Of a DNA stretch of 15,062 nt, positions 7,636 to 13,455 are shown piece after piece; within the stretch, counting starts at the first letter, position 1; each line of letters starts with the position of its first letter. The DNA is taken from the NCBI GenBank assembly GCA_019115725.1, contig DXCY01000175.1:1-15062 (forward strand), written 5' to 3'. Source of the stretch: Candidatus Luteimonas excrementigallinarum (GTDB lineage: Bacteria; Pseudomonadota; Gammaproteobacteria; Xanthomonadales; Xanthomonadaceae). Made by a program: the position numbers and the translations under genes. The notes under the pieces were generated by a model, which saw only the letters and a program-made list of their open reading frames with translations, was not told the DNA's origin and did not search any database.

Positions 7636-8087
7636 ACGAGGGCATCGACGGCACCGTGCTGGGCTTCGACGTCGGCAGTCGCCGCATCGGCGTGGCCGTG
7701 GGCAGCAGCCTGGGCCAGAGCGCGCGTGCACTGGCGGTGGTGGAAGTCCACGGCGGAGCGCCTGACTGGACGCGTATCGATCAGCTGCGCGGCGAGTGGC
7801 TGCCGCAGGCCATGATCGTGGGCGATCCGATCACCCTGGACGATGGCGACCAGCCGGCGCGCCGGCGCGCGCACCGCTTTGCCCGCCAGCTGCGCGAGCG
7901 CTACCGGGTGCCGGTGCTGCTGGTGGACGAACGCTCCAGCTCGCGCGAGGCCGCGCGGCGCTTTGCCGGCGATCGCGCCGAAGGCCGCCGCCGGCGCCGC
8001 GATGGCGCGCTGCTGGATGCGGATGCCGCGGCCATCATCGTTGAACGCTGGATGCAGGCACCCGAAGACGCGGTGCCGCTCCCGTAG
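7632..8087 (+). CDS. ruvX: Holliday junction resolvase-like nuclease RuvX (YqgF)
   Basis: RNase H-fold protein of 151 residues, proposed to resolve Holliday junctions or process 16S rRNA 5' ends. The three acidic active-site regions are all present. GFDVGSRRIGVAVG (11-24) carries Asp13, VDERSSS (98-104) carries Glu100, and LLDADAAAII (127-136) carries Asp129. IVGDPITLDDGDQ (62-74) is the conserved second strand. Translation starts at GTG 7632, which overlaps the TGA of yqgE in the arrangement GTGA, so ribosomes probably re-initiate from the upstream gene. The stop TAG forms the first bases of the pyrB -10 box. Confidence 0.94.
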   Translation: MNEGIDGTVLGFDVGSRRIGVAVGSSLGQSARALAVVEVHGGAPDWTRIDQLRGEWLPQAMIVGDPITLDDGDQPARRRAHRFARQLRERYRVPVLLVDERSSSREAARRFAGDRAEGRRRRRDGALLDADAAAIIVERWMQAPEDAVPLP

Positions 8088-8090
8088 AAT
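8085..8090 (+). promoter_or_regulatory. -10 element (TAGAAT) for pyrB inside the ruvX stop
   Basis: The hexamer TAGAAT begins with the ruvX stop codon TAG. It predicts a start near 8097 and a leader of about 25 bases before the pyrB ATG at 8122. The leader is too short for a pyrBI-type attenuator. No -35 consensus is visible. Confidence 0.4.
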
Positions 8091-8121
8091 CTCCACACCC
8101 GTCCGACCCTGCACGATTCCC

Positions 8122-9090
8122 ATGACTTCCCAGCTCGATGCCACCGGCCGCCTGCGCCACCTGTTGACCCTGGATGGGCTGCCCCGCGAGGTGCTGTCGG
8201 GCCTGCTCGATCGTGCCCAGGCCATCATCGATGGCCACGGCCCGACGCCGGATGCGCTGGTCGGCCAGGCGGTCTGCACGCTGTTCTTCGAGCCTTCCAC
8301 CCGGACCCGGCTGAGCTTCCAGCGGGCGGCCCAGCGGCTGGGCGCGGATGTGCTGGATTTCGATGCCTCCACCTCGTCGACCACCAAGGGCGAGTCGGCC
8401 ATCGATACCCTGCGCACGATCGAGGCCATGGGGGTGCGCGGCTTCGTGCTGCGCGATCGCGAGGAGGGCGCGGCCGCAGCCCTGGCTGCCGCTGCCGGGC
8501 CGCAGACGGCGATCATCAATGCCGGCGACGGCCGCAGCGCGCATCCCACCCAGGGGCTGTTGGACATGCTCAGTCTGCGCCAGGCCAAGGGCAGTGATTT
8601 TTCCCGGCTCAAGGTGCTGATGGTGGGCGATGTGAAGCATTCGCGCGTGGCCCGCTCGGGCCTGCAGGCGCTGCGCATCCTTGGCGCAGGCGAGGTGCGG
8701 GTGTGCGGCCCGGACACCCTGCTGCCCGATGACGGCACCCTCGACGGCTGCCAGGTGGACGACCGCCTGGACCGGGCCATTGAAGGGGTGGATGCGGTCA
8801 TGATGCTGCGGCTGCAGCGCGAGCGGATGGAAGAAGGACTGGTGGGCCCGCTGGAGGAGTATCACCGCGACTGGGGCCTGACCGCGGCGCGCCTGCGCCG
8901 GGCGGCGCCCGATGCCGTGGTGATGCACCCGGGGCCGATGAACCGCGGGGTGGAGATCGATGACGCGGTGGCCGACGGCCCGCAGTCGCTGATCCTGCGC
9001 CAGGTTGCCAACGGCGTCCCCGTGCGCATGGCGGTGCTGGAGACGCTGCTTGCGCCCCGGACCGGCGCCCGCGGAGCGTCGGGGGCGTAG
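8122..9090 (+). CDS. pyrB: Aspartate carbamoyltransferase catalytic subunit
   Basis: Condenses carbamoyl phosphate with L-aspartate to give N-carbamoyl-aspartate, the committed step of pyrimidine synthesis. The 322-residue product has the carbamoyl-phosphate loop FEPSTRTR (56-63), the catalytic loop STTKGES (86-92) with Lys89, GDGRSAHPTQ (135-144) and MHPGPMNRGVEI (268-279). All substrate-binding residues I can check are present. The ATG at 8122 is chosen because homology begins there and it follows the ruvX stop by 34 bases; the frame is open upstream without homology. In Pseudomonas this gene lies between pyrR and a pyrC-like gene needed for assembly; neither is next to it here. The last 12 residues (Ala/Gly/Arg) are low-complexity, and the stop codon lies in a hairpin loop. 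Confidence 0.96.
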   Translation: MTSQLDATGRLRHLLTLDGLPREVLSGLLDRAQAIIDGHGPTPDALVGQAVCTLFFEPSTRTRLSFQRAAQRLGADVLDFDASTSSTTKGESAIDTLRTIEAMGVRGFVLRDREEGAAAALAAAAGPQTAIINAGDGRSAHPTQGLLDMLSLRQAKGSDFSRLKVLMVGDVKHSRVARSGLQALRILGAGEVRVCGPDTLLPDDGTLDGCQVDDRLDRAIEGVDAVMMLRLQRERMEEGLVGPLEEYHRDWGLTAARLRRAAPDAVVMHPGPMNRGVEIDDAVADGPQSLILRQVANGVPVRMAVLETLLAPRTGARGASGA

Positions 9091-9097
9091 CCCCGAC
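9078..9097 (+). terminator. Hairpin enclosing the pyrB stop codon
   Basis: A 7-base perfect stem (GTCGGGG at 9078-9084 and CCCCGAC at 9091-9097) has the six-base loop GCGTAG, whose last three bases are the pyrB stop TAG. It has no T tract. It may be a 3'-end stabiliser or a decayed GTAG-type REP rather than a true terminator. Confidence 0.4.
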
Positions 9098-9104
9098 CTG
9101 CAAC

Positions 9105-9227
9105 GACCCCGTAGGTTGGCCCTGCGCGGCCGACGGGCTTTCCCAGCCCAGCAGAATCAGTTCAGACCCCGTAGGTCGGCCCTACGCGGCCGACAGGCTT
9201 TCCGCAGCCCAGCAAGATCAGCCCAGT
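9105..9227. repeat. Two tandem 60-base units with GTAG REP (SMAG-like) hairpins
   Basis: Two direct copies (about 9105-9164 and 9165-9225) begin with GACCCCGTAG, offset by exactly 60 bases. Each holds a stem-loop: GTTGGCC/GGCCGAC (9115-9121 and 9128-9134, one G-U pair) and GTCGGCC/GGCCGAC (9175-9181 and 9188-9194), with six-base loops. Each continues with GGCTTTCC, CAGCCCAGCA and ATCAG. A GTAG head followed by a GC stem is the hallmark of the REP family described in Stenotrophomonas maltophilia (SMAG). They lie between convergent pyrB and mgtE, the usual place for REPs. Confidence 0.7.
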
Positions 9228-9250
9228 AAGATCAGCCCAGTAAGATCAGC
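9214..9250. repeat. 14-base tandem repeat at the mgtE 3' end
   Basis: AAGATCAGCCCAGT occurs at 9214-9227 and 9228-9241, and its first nine bases occur again at 9242-9250. Read on the minus strand each unit contains CTGATCTTRCTGGGC, identical or nearly identical to the last five codons of mgtE (Leu-Ile-Leu-Leu-Gly). The repeat therefore arose by duplication of the gene end, and the TGA stop of mgtE (9234-9232) is itself part of the neighbouring unit. Confidence 0.8.
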
Positions 9251-10593
9251 GTAGCCAGGCCGAGGAAGCTGAAGAAGCCCATCACGTCGGTGACCGCGGT
9301 GACCACCACCGTACCGGCTACCGCCGGATCCACCCGCATGCGACGCAGCAGCAGCGGGACCAGCACGCCGGCCAGGGCGGCGGAGCTGAAGTTGATGACC
9401 AGCGCGATGGTGATCACCAGTGACAGCAGCCATTCCCGGAACCAGACCAGGGCTACCAAGCCTACCAGTCCGCCGATCAGCAGCCCGTTGATCAGCGCCA
9501 CCCGCACTTCCTTCCACAGCAGGATCCCGGCGTTGCTGGCGCCCACCTGGCCCAAGGCCAGGCCGCGCACCATCAGGGTCAGCACCTGCACCGCGGCATT
9601 GCCGCCAATCCCGGCCACCACCGGCATCAGCACCGCCAGAGCCACGATCTCCTCGATGGTGGCTTCGAACTGGCCGATCACGATGGCCGCCAGGAACGCG
9701 GTCATCAGGTTGATGCACAGCCACACCACGCGTCCGCGCACGGCGCGTGGCACGGGGGAGAACAGGTCCTCCTCCTCGTCCAGGCCGGCGGCGCCCAGCG
9801 CCTGGTGCTCGGCCTGTTCGCGGATGATGTCGACCACGTCGTCAATGGTGATGCGCACGCGCAGTACGTTGCCGTCATCGACCACCGGCGCCGACACCCA
9901 GTCGTGGTCGGAGAACTGGCGCGCGACTTCCTGGGCCGATTCGTCCACGTGCAGCGATTCGAGCTCCTCGTCGATCAGCTCGTTGATCGGGGTGGCCGGG
10001 TCGCGGGTCACCAGGTCCTGCAGCGCCACCCAGCCCATCAGCTGGTGGCGGCGGTTGACCACGTACAGATGGTCGGTGTGCTCGGGCAGCTCGCCGCGCA
10101 GGCGCAGGAAGCGCAGCACCACGTCCACGGTGGTATCGGCGCGGACCGTCACCACGTCCGGGTTCATCAGCCGGCCCGCGGTGTCCTCGTCGTAGGACAG
10201 GGCCTGTTCCAGGCGCTCGCGGTTCTCGCGGTCCATCGAGCGCAGGATCTGCCCGGTGACTGCCTCGGGCAGGTCTTCCACCAGGTCGGCCAGGTCGTCG
10301 ATATCCAGGTCTTCGACCGCGGCGACGATCTCGTCCGGATCCATGTCCGCGATCAGGCTCTCGCGGACCTCGTCACCCACGTGGACCAGTACTTCACCGT
10401 CGTCCTCGGCGTCCACCAGGCCCCACACCACCATGCGCTTGTCCAGCGGCAGGGACTCAAGCAGGTTGCCGATCTCGGCCGGGGCGAGGGTATTGACCAT
10501 GCGCCGCACCGGCCCCAGGCGACCGCTGTCGAGGGCGTCGGAAAGCAGGCGCAGCTGGCGTGCGGTCTTGTCGTGGCGGGCGGCTTCGGCCAT
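9232..10593 (-). CDS. mgtE: Magnesium transporter MgtE
   Basis: Dimeric Mg2+ channel/transporter of the inner membrane, gated by cytosolic Mg2+. The 453-residue product has an MgtE N-terminal superhelical domain (about 10-125), two CBS domains (about 140-262) and five transmembrane helices (about 287-308, 317-343, 358-386, 390-416 and 426-451). The pore segments PVVAGIGGNA (324-333) and TAVTDVMGFFSF (432-443) are conserved, with Asp436 matching the Mg2+-binding Asp of T. thermophilus MgtE. The ATG at 10593 is preferred to a GTG 17 codons upstream, because the family sequence begins with MAEAARHDKTARQLRLL. No ribosome site is obvious. In related genomes mgtE follows the PTS genes; here an intergenic stretch of 218 bases separates it from the EIIA gene. 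Confidence 0.95.
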   Translation of the reverse strand: MAEAARHDKTARQLRLLSDALDSGRLGPVRRMVNTLAPAEIGNLLESLPLDKRMVVWGLVDAEDDGEVLVHVGDEVRESLIADMDPDEIVAAVEDLDIDDLADLVEDLPEAVTGQILRSMDRENRERLEQALSYDEDTAGRLMNPDVVTVRADTTVDVVLRFLRLRGELPEHTDHLYVVNRRHQLMGWVALQDLVTRDPATPINELIDEELESLHVDESAQEVARQFSDHDWVSAPVVDDGNVLRVRITIDDVVDIIREQAEHQALGAAGLDEEEDLFSPVPRAVRGRVVWLCINLMTAFLAAIVIGQFEATIEEIVALAVLMPVVAGIGGNAAVQVLTLMVRGLALGQVGASNAGILLWKEVRVALINGLLIGGLVGLVALVWFREWLLSLVITIALVINFSSAALAGVLVPLLLRRMRVDPAVAGTVVVTAVTDVMGFFSFLGLATLILLG

Positions 10594-10811
10594 GGGATGG
10601 AAAGTCGCTGCTGGCGGGCGCCGTGCGGGCGGCTGTGCAGGCACCGGACACCGGACCGTGCAGGCGGGGCCGGGGTCAGGAGCCGGGGCAGTCGCGCCGT
10701 GGACGGCGGCCGTTGGGTGGTTCCATCGCCACTTGCAGGCGCGACAGGTCAGGCGGTCATGCGCACATTATCCCTGCTTGGCGTAATTCTGCACGCCTGC
10801 AGGATGCCCGG
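10594..10811 (-). promoter_or_regulatory. mgtE leader region, no gene seen
   Basis: Stretch of 218 bases between the EIIA stop and the mgtE ATG. On the minus strand GATAAT (10772-10767) is a good -10 element. Six bases after it lies an ATG (10760-10758) that opens only Met-Thr-Ala-stop. Transcription from this box would begin at that ATG and give mgtE a leader of about 165 bases. I find no HPr-like coding sequence in any frame and no recognisable M-box riboswitch. Confidence 0.4.
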
Positions 10812-11204
10812 TCAGCCGTCGCCGTCGAGGATGGCGCCGTTGCGTGCGCCGGCCGCGGCGGTGGCCGGCATCTCCTCCAGCGGCTGTTCCGCATAGTCCA
10901 GTACCCGCATCAGCATGGGCAGGCTGAGCCCGGATACGCGCCGGGTGGGTGTGCCCAGGTGTGCCAGCCGGGCCGCCAGGACGGAGGCGGTGGATCCCTG
11001 CATGTCCGATAGCAGCAGCACACCCTCGCCGCCGTCCACCTTGCGCAGGGCGGCGCTGGCCGCGGGCAGCAGGGTGTCGATGTCCGCCCCGGTGGGCACT
11101 TCGAAAGCCGCGCAGACCAGCGGCAGCTTGCGCCGCGCCTCGACGGCATCGATCAGGGCGGCGCCGAGGCCGGGGTGGGTCATGAGCAGGATGCCAACGG
11201 CCAT
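10812..11204 (-). CDS. Orphan PTS EIIA(Man)-type domain protein
   Basis: Stand-alone EIIA of the mannose/fructose class, 130 residues. In intact systems it accepts phosphate from HPr on a histidine near the N terminus and acts as a regulator, since xanthomonads lack a full mannose permease with it. The phosphorylatable His10 is present (GILLMTHPG, 4-12), as are Asp67 and a SLPML segment (94-98). The second active-site loop, DTWGGSPFN in E. coli ManX, reads DMQGSTASV here (67-75), so the paired glycine, proline and asparagine are gone. The N of the NxPML motif is Ser. The ATG at 11204 is chosen because the family starts directly before GILLMTH; a TTG at 11213 is possible. No HPr, enzyme I, EIIA(Ntr) or HPr kinase gene is found in this window. 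Confidence 0.85.
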   Translation of the reverse strand: MAVGILLMTHPGLGAALIDAVEARRKLPLVCAAFEVPTGADIDTLLPAASAALRKVDGGEGVLLLSDMQGSTASVLAARLAHLGTPTRRVSGLSLPMLMRVLDYAEQPLEEMPATAAAGARNGAILDGDG

Positions 11205-11229
11205 AGGGAGCAATCACCAGAGCGGGTCG

Positions 11230-11247
11230 GGCAGGGTGGGGCCTGCC
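11230..11247. other. Small hairpin upstream of EIIA gene
   Basis: GGCAGG (11230-11235) and CCTGCC (11242-11247) form a 6-base stem around a six-base G-rich loop in the divergent spacer (11205-11396). It lies 26 bases before the EIIA start and could sit in that gene's leader or in an operator. Confidence 0.3.
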
Positions 11248-11269
11248 TAGGGTCCGCCCCAGCTTACCG

Positions 11270-11288
11270 GCACCACCCCGGGTGGTGC
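11270..11288. promoter_or_regulatory. Perfect 9+1+9 palindrome in divergent spacer
   Basis: GCACCACCC and GGGTGGTGC are exact inverted repeats around a single central C, 66 bases from the EIIA start and 108 bases from the cassette start. A dyad this tight is more like a protein-binding operator than an RNA hairpin, as the loop would be too small without melting. It is placed to control the EIIA gene, the unknown cassette, or both. Confidence 0.45.
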
Positions 11289-11396
11289 ACGATCAGTGCC
11301 CAATAGCGGGTCTTGCCGTAAACGCCGGAAAACAGACCGGACCCACGGCCAGGACACGGAACGGTAAACGTAAACCAAGCCACCAAGGAGATGGCC

Positions 11397-11738
11397 ATGC
11401 TGGGTTCGATAGGCAACACGATTTCCAACTTTGCCGGCAACTTCGCCGGGAACCTGCTCGATCGTCTGGTCGATATGGCCCCGAGCCTGCTGACCGGCGC
11501 CCTGTCGATGGCCGCCAACCAGGTGCTGCCGGGCTCCGGTGCGCTGGTTCAGGCGTTTGCCGGCCCGCTGGTCCAGGCGGGCGTCTACGCTCTGGAAAGC
11601 GCGTTCCACCAGACCATCCTGCCGGTTGCCTCCGAGGCCCTGGCCGAGGTGGACATGCCGGATACCGACATGGGCAACATGGCCGGCCAGCTGCTCAACA
11701 CCTTCTTTGACGGCTTCCGTCAGGGTCTGGGCGCCTGA
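11397..11738 (+). CDS. Unknown Gly/Ala-rich amphipathic protein, first gene of cassette
   Basis: Not recognised. The 113-residue product has no Cys, Trp or Lys and only two Arg (23 and 108), against nine acidic residues, so it is strongly acidic yet hydrophobic. It begins MLGSIGNTISN and contains a duplicated tetrapeptide NFAG-NFAG (11-18). Predicted amphipathic helices cover about 19-43, 49-72 and 77-85, and an Asp/Met/Gly segment (86-97) precedes a final helix. There is no classical signal peptide. Of two in-frame ATGs (11391 and 11397) the second is chosen, because AAGGAG lies six bases before it and touches the first. The composition recalls harpin-like, translocator or pore-forming small proteins, but I see no homology. 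The next gene starts two bases after its stop. Confidence 0.75.
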   Translation: MLGSIGNTISNFAGNFAGNLLDRLVDMAPSLLTGALSMAANQVLPGSGALVQAFAGPLVQAGVYALESAFHQTILPVASEALAEVDMPDTDMGNMAGQLLNTFFDGFRQGLGA

Positions 11739-11740
11739 GC

Positions 11741-12076
11741 ATGACGGAAACCGGTGACGCCTGGCAGCACCGCCAGCAGTGGATCGAAGCGATCACGGGG
11801 CTGCGCGAGGGCGACGCCATCTCGGAGCAGGACAGGGAACTCCTGTACCGGGAATATGACCGGATGCAGCAAAGCGTGCAGGAGGCCATGCAGGGCATGG
11901 CCCCTGAATACGCGCAGCGGATCCGTCAGGACGGCAAGGAATCGGCCGATGAGTGGATCCACGCCCAGACCCATGAGCTGGGCGTGGAAAACGGCAGGCG
12001 CCTGCGCCAGGTGCTGGAAGAGCTGAGCTTCGCCGACCAGCTGGAGCTCGATCAGATCGGTCAGGGCGGGCGCTGA
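11741..12076 (+). CDS. Unknown Gln/Glu-rich helical protein, second gene of cassette
   Basis: Not recognised. The 111-residue product is Cys-free, Gln-rich (about 15 residues) and acidic, with long helical stretches (about 6-19, 28-52, 54-77 and 80-103) and no signal peptide or membrane segment. Trp residues at 8, 14 and 72 contrast with none in its upstream partner. The ATG follows the stop of the first gene by two bases (TGA-GC-ATG) and lacks its own strong ribosome site, so translation is probably coupled. A soluble, helical, acidic partner after a hydrophobic amphipathic protein is the layout of a chaperone, immunity protein or antitoxin; this is inference from layout only. Its stop lies seven bases from the stop of convergent rapZ, with no terminator between. 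Confidence 0.75.
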   Translation: MTETGDAWQHRQQWIEAITGLREGDAISEQDRELLYREYDRMQQSVQEAMQGMAPEYAQRIRQDGKESADEWIHAQTHELGVENGRRLRQVLEELSFADQLELDQIGQGGR

Positions 12077-12083
12077 TCCGCGC

Positions 12084-12959
12084 TCAGTCCAGCTGGCGAT
12101 GGAAGGTGGTGACGTCTTCCCAGCCCTGCTCGCGGGCATGGGCGGCCATGCGCTCGGCCAGGTAGACCGAGCGGTGGCGACCGCCGCTGCAGCCGAAGGC
12201 GACCGTGCAATAGGCGCGGGTATCCGAGCGCATCCGCGGCAGCCAGTGGTCGAGGAACGTGGCCACCTGGTTGAAGTATTCCTGCACATCGGCGTTGGCG
12301 GCGAAATAGTCGGCCACCGCTTCGTCACGCCCTGACAGCGGCCGCAGCTCGGGCTGCCAGTGAGGGTTGGGCAGGCCGCGCGCGTCGAAGACGAAGTCGG
12401 CATCAGCCGGTACGCCGTGACGATAGGCGAAGGACTGGAACAGCAGCGAGAATGCGTTCTCCACCGAGAGGTCGAGCTCGGCGATGATGCTGCGGCGCAG
12501 CTGATGGACGTTGAGCTGGGTGGTGTCGATCACCGCATCGGCGAGCGTGCGCAGCGGGCGCAGCACCTGCCGCTCCAGGGCGATGGCATCGGGCAGGGAC
12601 AGGCCCAGATGGCTCAGCGGATGCCGCCGCCGGGTATCGGCATAGCGCTTGAGCAGCTGCTGATCGCCTGATTCCAGAAACACCAGCCGGGGATCAAACC
12701 CCAGACTCGCCACGGCCGACAGCCACTGGGGGATATTGGCCAGGTCGTGGTGGCGGTTGCGGACGTCGATGCCGACCGCCAGCTTGTGCGGGCGCCCTTC
12801 ATCCCGGCCGACGCTGCGCACGAAGTCCGGCAGCAGATCGGCGGGCAGGTTGTCGGTGCAGTAGTAGCCCAGGTCCTCGAGGGTCTTGAGGACGACCGAT
12901 TTGCCGCTCCCCGACATGCCGCTCACGATCAGCAGGGAAGAGCCGGATACCTGGTTCAT
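12084..12959 (-). CDS. rapZ: RNase adapter-like nucleotide-binding protein RapZ
   Basis: P-loop protein of the RapZ/YvcJ family, 291 residues. In E. coli RapZ guides RNase E to the small RNA GlmZ and controls glucosamine-6-phosphate synthesis. Walker A is GMSGSGKS (14-21), followed by the family DNLP (36-39) and IDVRNR (64-69, Walker B-like). The C-terminal domain, with GCSGGRHRSVY (256-266), is conserved. The protein ends FHRQLD, without the basic lysine/arginine tail that E. coli RapZ uses for GlmZ binding, so its role may differ. The ATG at 12957-12959 has GGAAAA upstream. hpf lies 47 bases upstream; in the expected xanthomonad order ptsN and hprK would lie between them. Confidence 0.95.
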   Translation of the reverse strand: MNQVSGSSLLIVSGMSGSGKSVVLKTLEDLGYYCTDNLPADLLPDFVRSVGRDEGRPHKLAVGIDVRNRHHDLANIPQWLSAVASLGFDPRLVFLESGDQQLLKRYADTRRRHPLSHLGLSLPDAIALERQVLRPLRTLADAVIDTTQLNVHQLRRSIIAELDLSVENAFSLLFQSFAYRHGVPADADFVFDARGLPNPHWQPELRPLSGRDEAVADYFAANADVQEYFNQVATFLDHWLPRMRSDTRAYCTVAFGCSGGRHRSVYLAERMAAHAREQGWEDVTTFHRQLD

Positions 12960-13006
12960 GGCTGTTTTCCGAGAGTCGTGTGCGGCACTGCCGGGGGCGT
13001 TGGGGT

Positions 13007-13333
13007 TCAGCCGAAGCTGCCGTCGCGGACGGGATTCTCGCCGCGGTGGTGGTCGCTGATCTTGCCCTTGTGCTTGACCAGCAGGCGGTCGAGCTTGTCG
13101 GCCAGCACGTCGATGGCGGCGTACATGTCAACGCCGGTAGCGTCGGCATGCAGGGTGCGCCCGGGCAGGGTCACCGTGGCCTCGGCCTTGTGCTTTGGCT
13201 TGTCGATGCTCAGCTGGGTGCGGATCTCGAACGGGTCGTCGAAATGGCGCGACAGGCGCTTGAGCTTGGTCTCGACGTAATCGCGCAGTGCGGGAGTGAT
13301 TTCGATCTGGTGCCCGTGGGTCTCAATTCGCAT
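13007..13333 (-). CDS. hpf: Ribosome hibernation promoting factor
   Basis: Short-form HPF/RaiA family protein of 108 residues that binds the 30S decoding region and promotes ribosome dimerisation in slow growth or starvation. It starts MRIETHGHQIEITPALRDYV and shows the beta-alpha-beta-beta-beta-alpha pattern, the basic segment KLKRLSRHF and the DMYAAIDVLADKLDRLLVKHK helix. There is no long C-terminal dimerisation domain. The ATG at 13333 has AGGAGAG eight bases upstream; a TTG two codons earlier would be too close to this site. It follows rpoN in the common lptB-rpoN-hpf order and seems to have its own promoter. Confidence 0.95.
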   Translation of the reverse strand: MRIETHGHQIEITPALRDYVETKLKRLSRHFDDPFEIRTQLSIDKPKHKAEATVTLPGRTLHADATGVDMYAAIDVLADKLDRLLVKHKGKISDHHRGENPVRDGSFG

Positions 13334-13383
13334 CGGCAACTCTCCTATGCATCAGGGATCGGGTGTACGCAGCGCGTACTGAC

Positions 13384-13411
13384 AGGGTAACCCAACGCTG
13401 CAGGCTGGCAA
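13384..13411 (-). promoter_or_regulatory. Possible sigma-70 promoter of hpf
   Basis: On the minus strand TTGCCA (13411-13406) and TACCCT (13389-13384) are separated by 16 bases, giving a start about 45 bases before the hpf ATG. The match is moderate in the -10. It lies in the 122-base rpoN-hpf spacer and would allow hpf to be expressed apart from rpoN. No sigma-54 -24/-12 element is seen here. Confidence 0.4.
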
Positions 13412-13455
13412 GCATGGGTCCTGTGAGTGCTTTGACACCGGAACCGGCCGGCAGT

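Noticed and set aside
9105..9250. CRISPR array.
   Set aside because: The direct repeats are REP hairpins and a 14-base slippage repeat without unique spacers of constant length.
10594..10766. M-box (Mg2+) riboswitch in the mgtE leader.
   Set aside because: I could not identify the conserved M-box elements, and this riboswitch class is not typical of the group.
10594..10811. Remnant of an HPr gene between EIIA and mgtE.
   Set aside because: I looked for the HPr active-site Gly-Leu-His-Ala-Arg and Ser46 regions in the minus-strand frames and saw nothing similar; only a start-like ATG remains.
11211..11213. TTG start for the EIIA gene.
   Set aside because: It adds three residues before the family start and lacks a well-spaced ribosome site.
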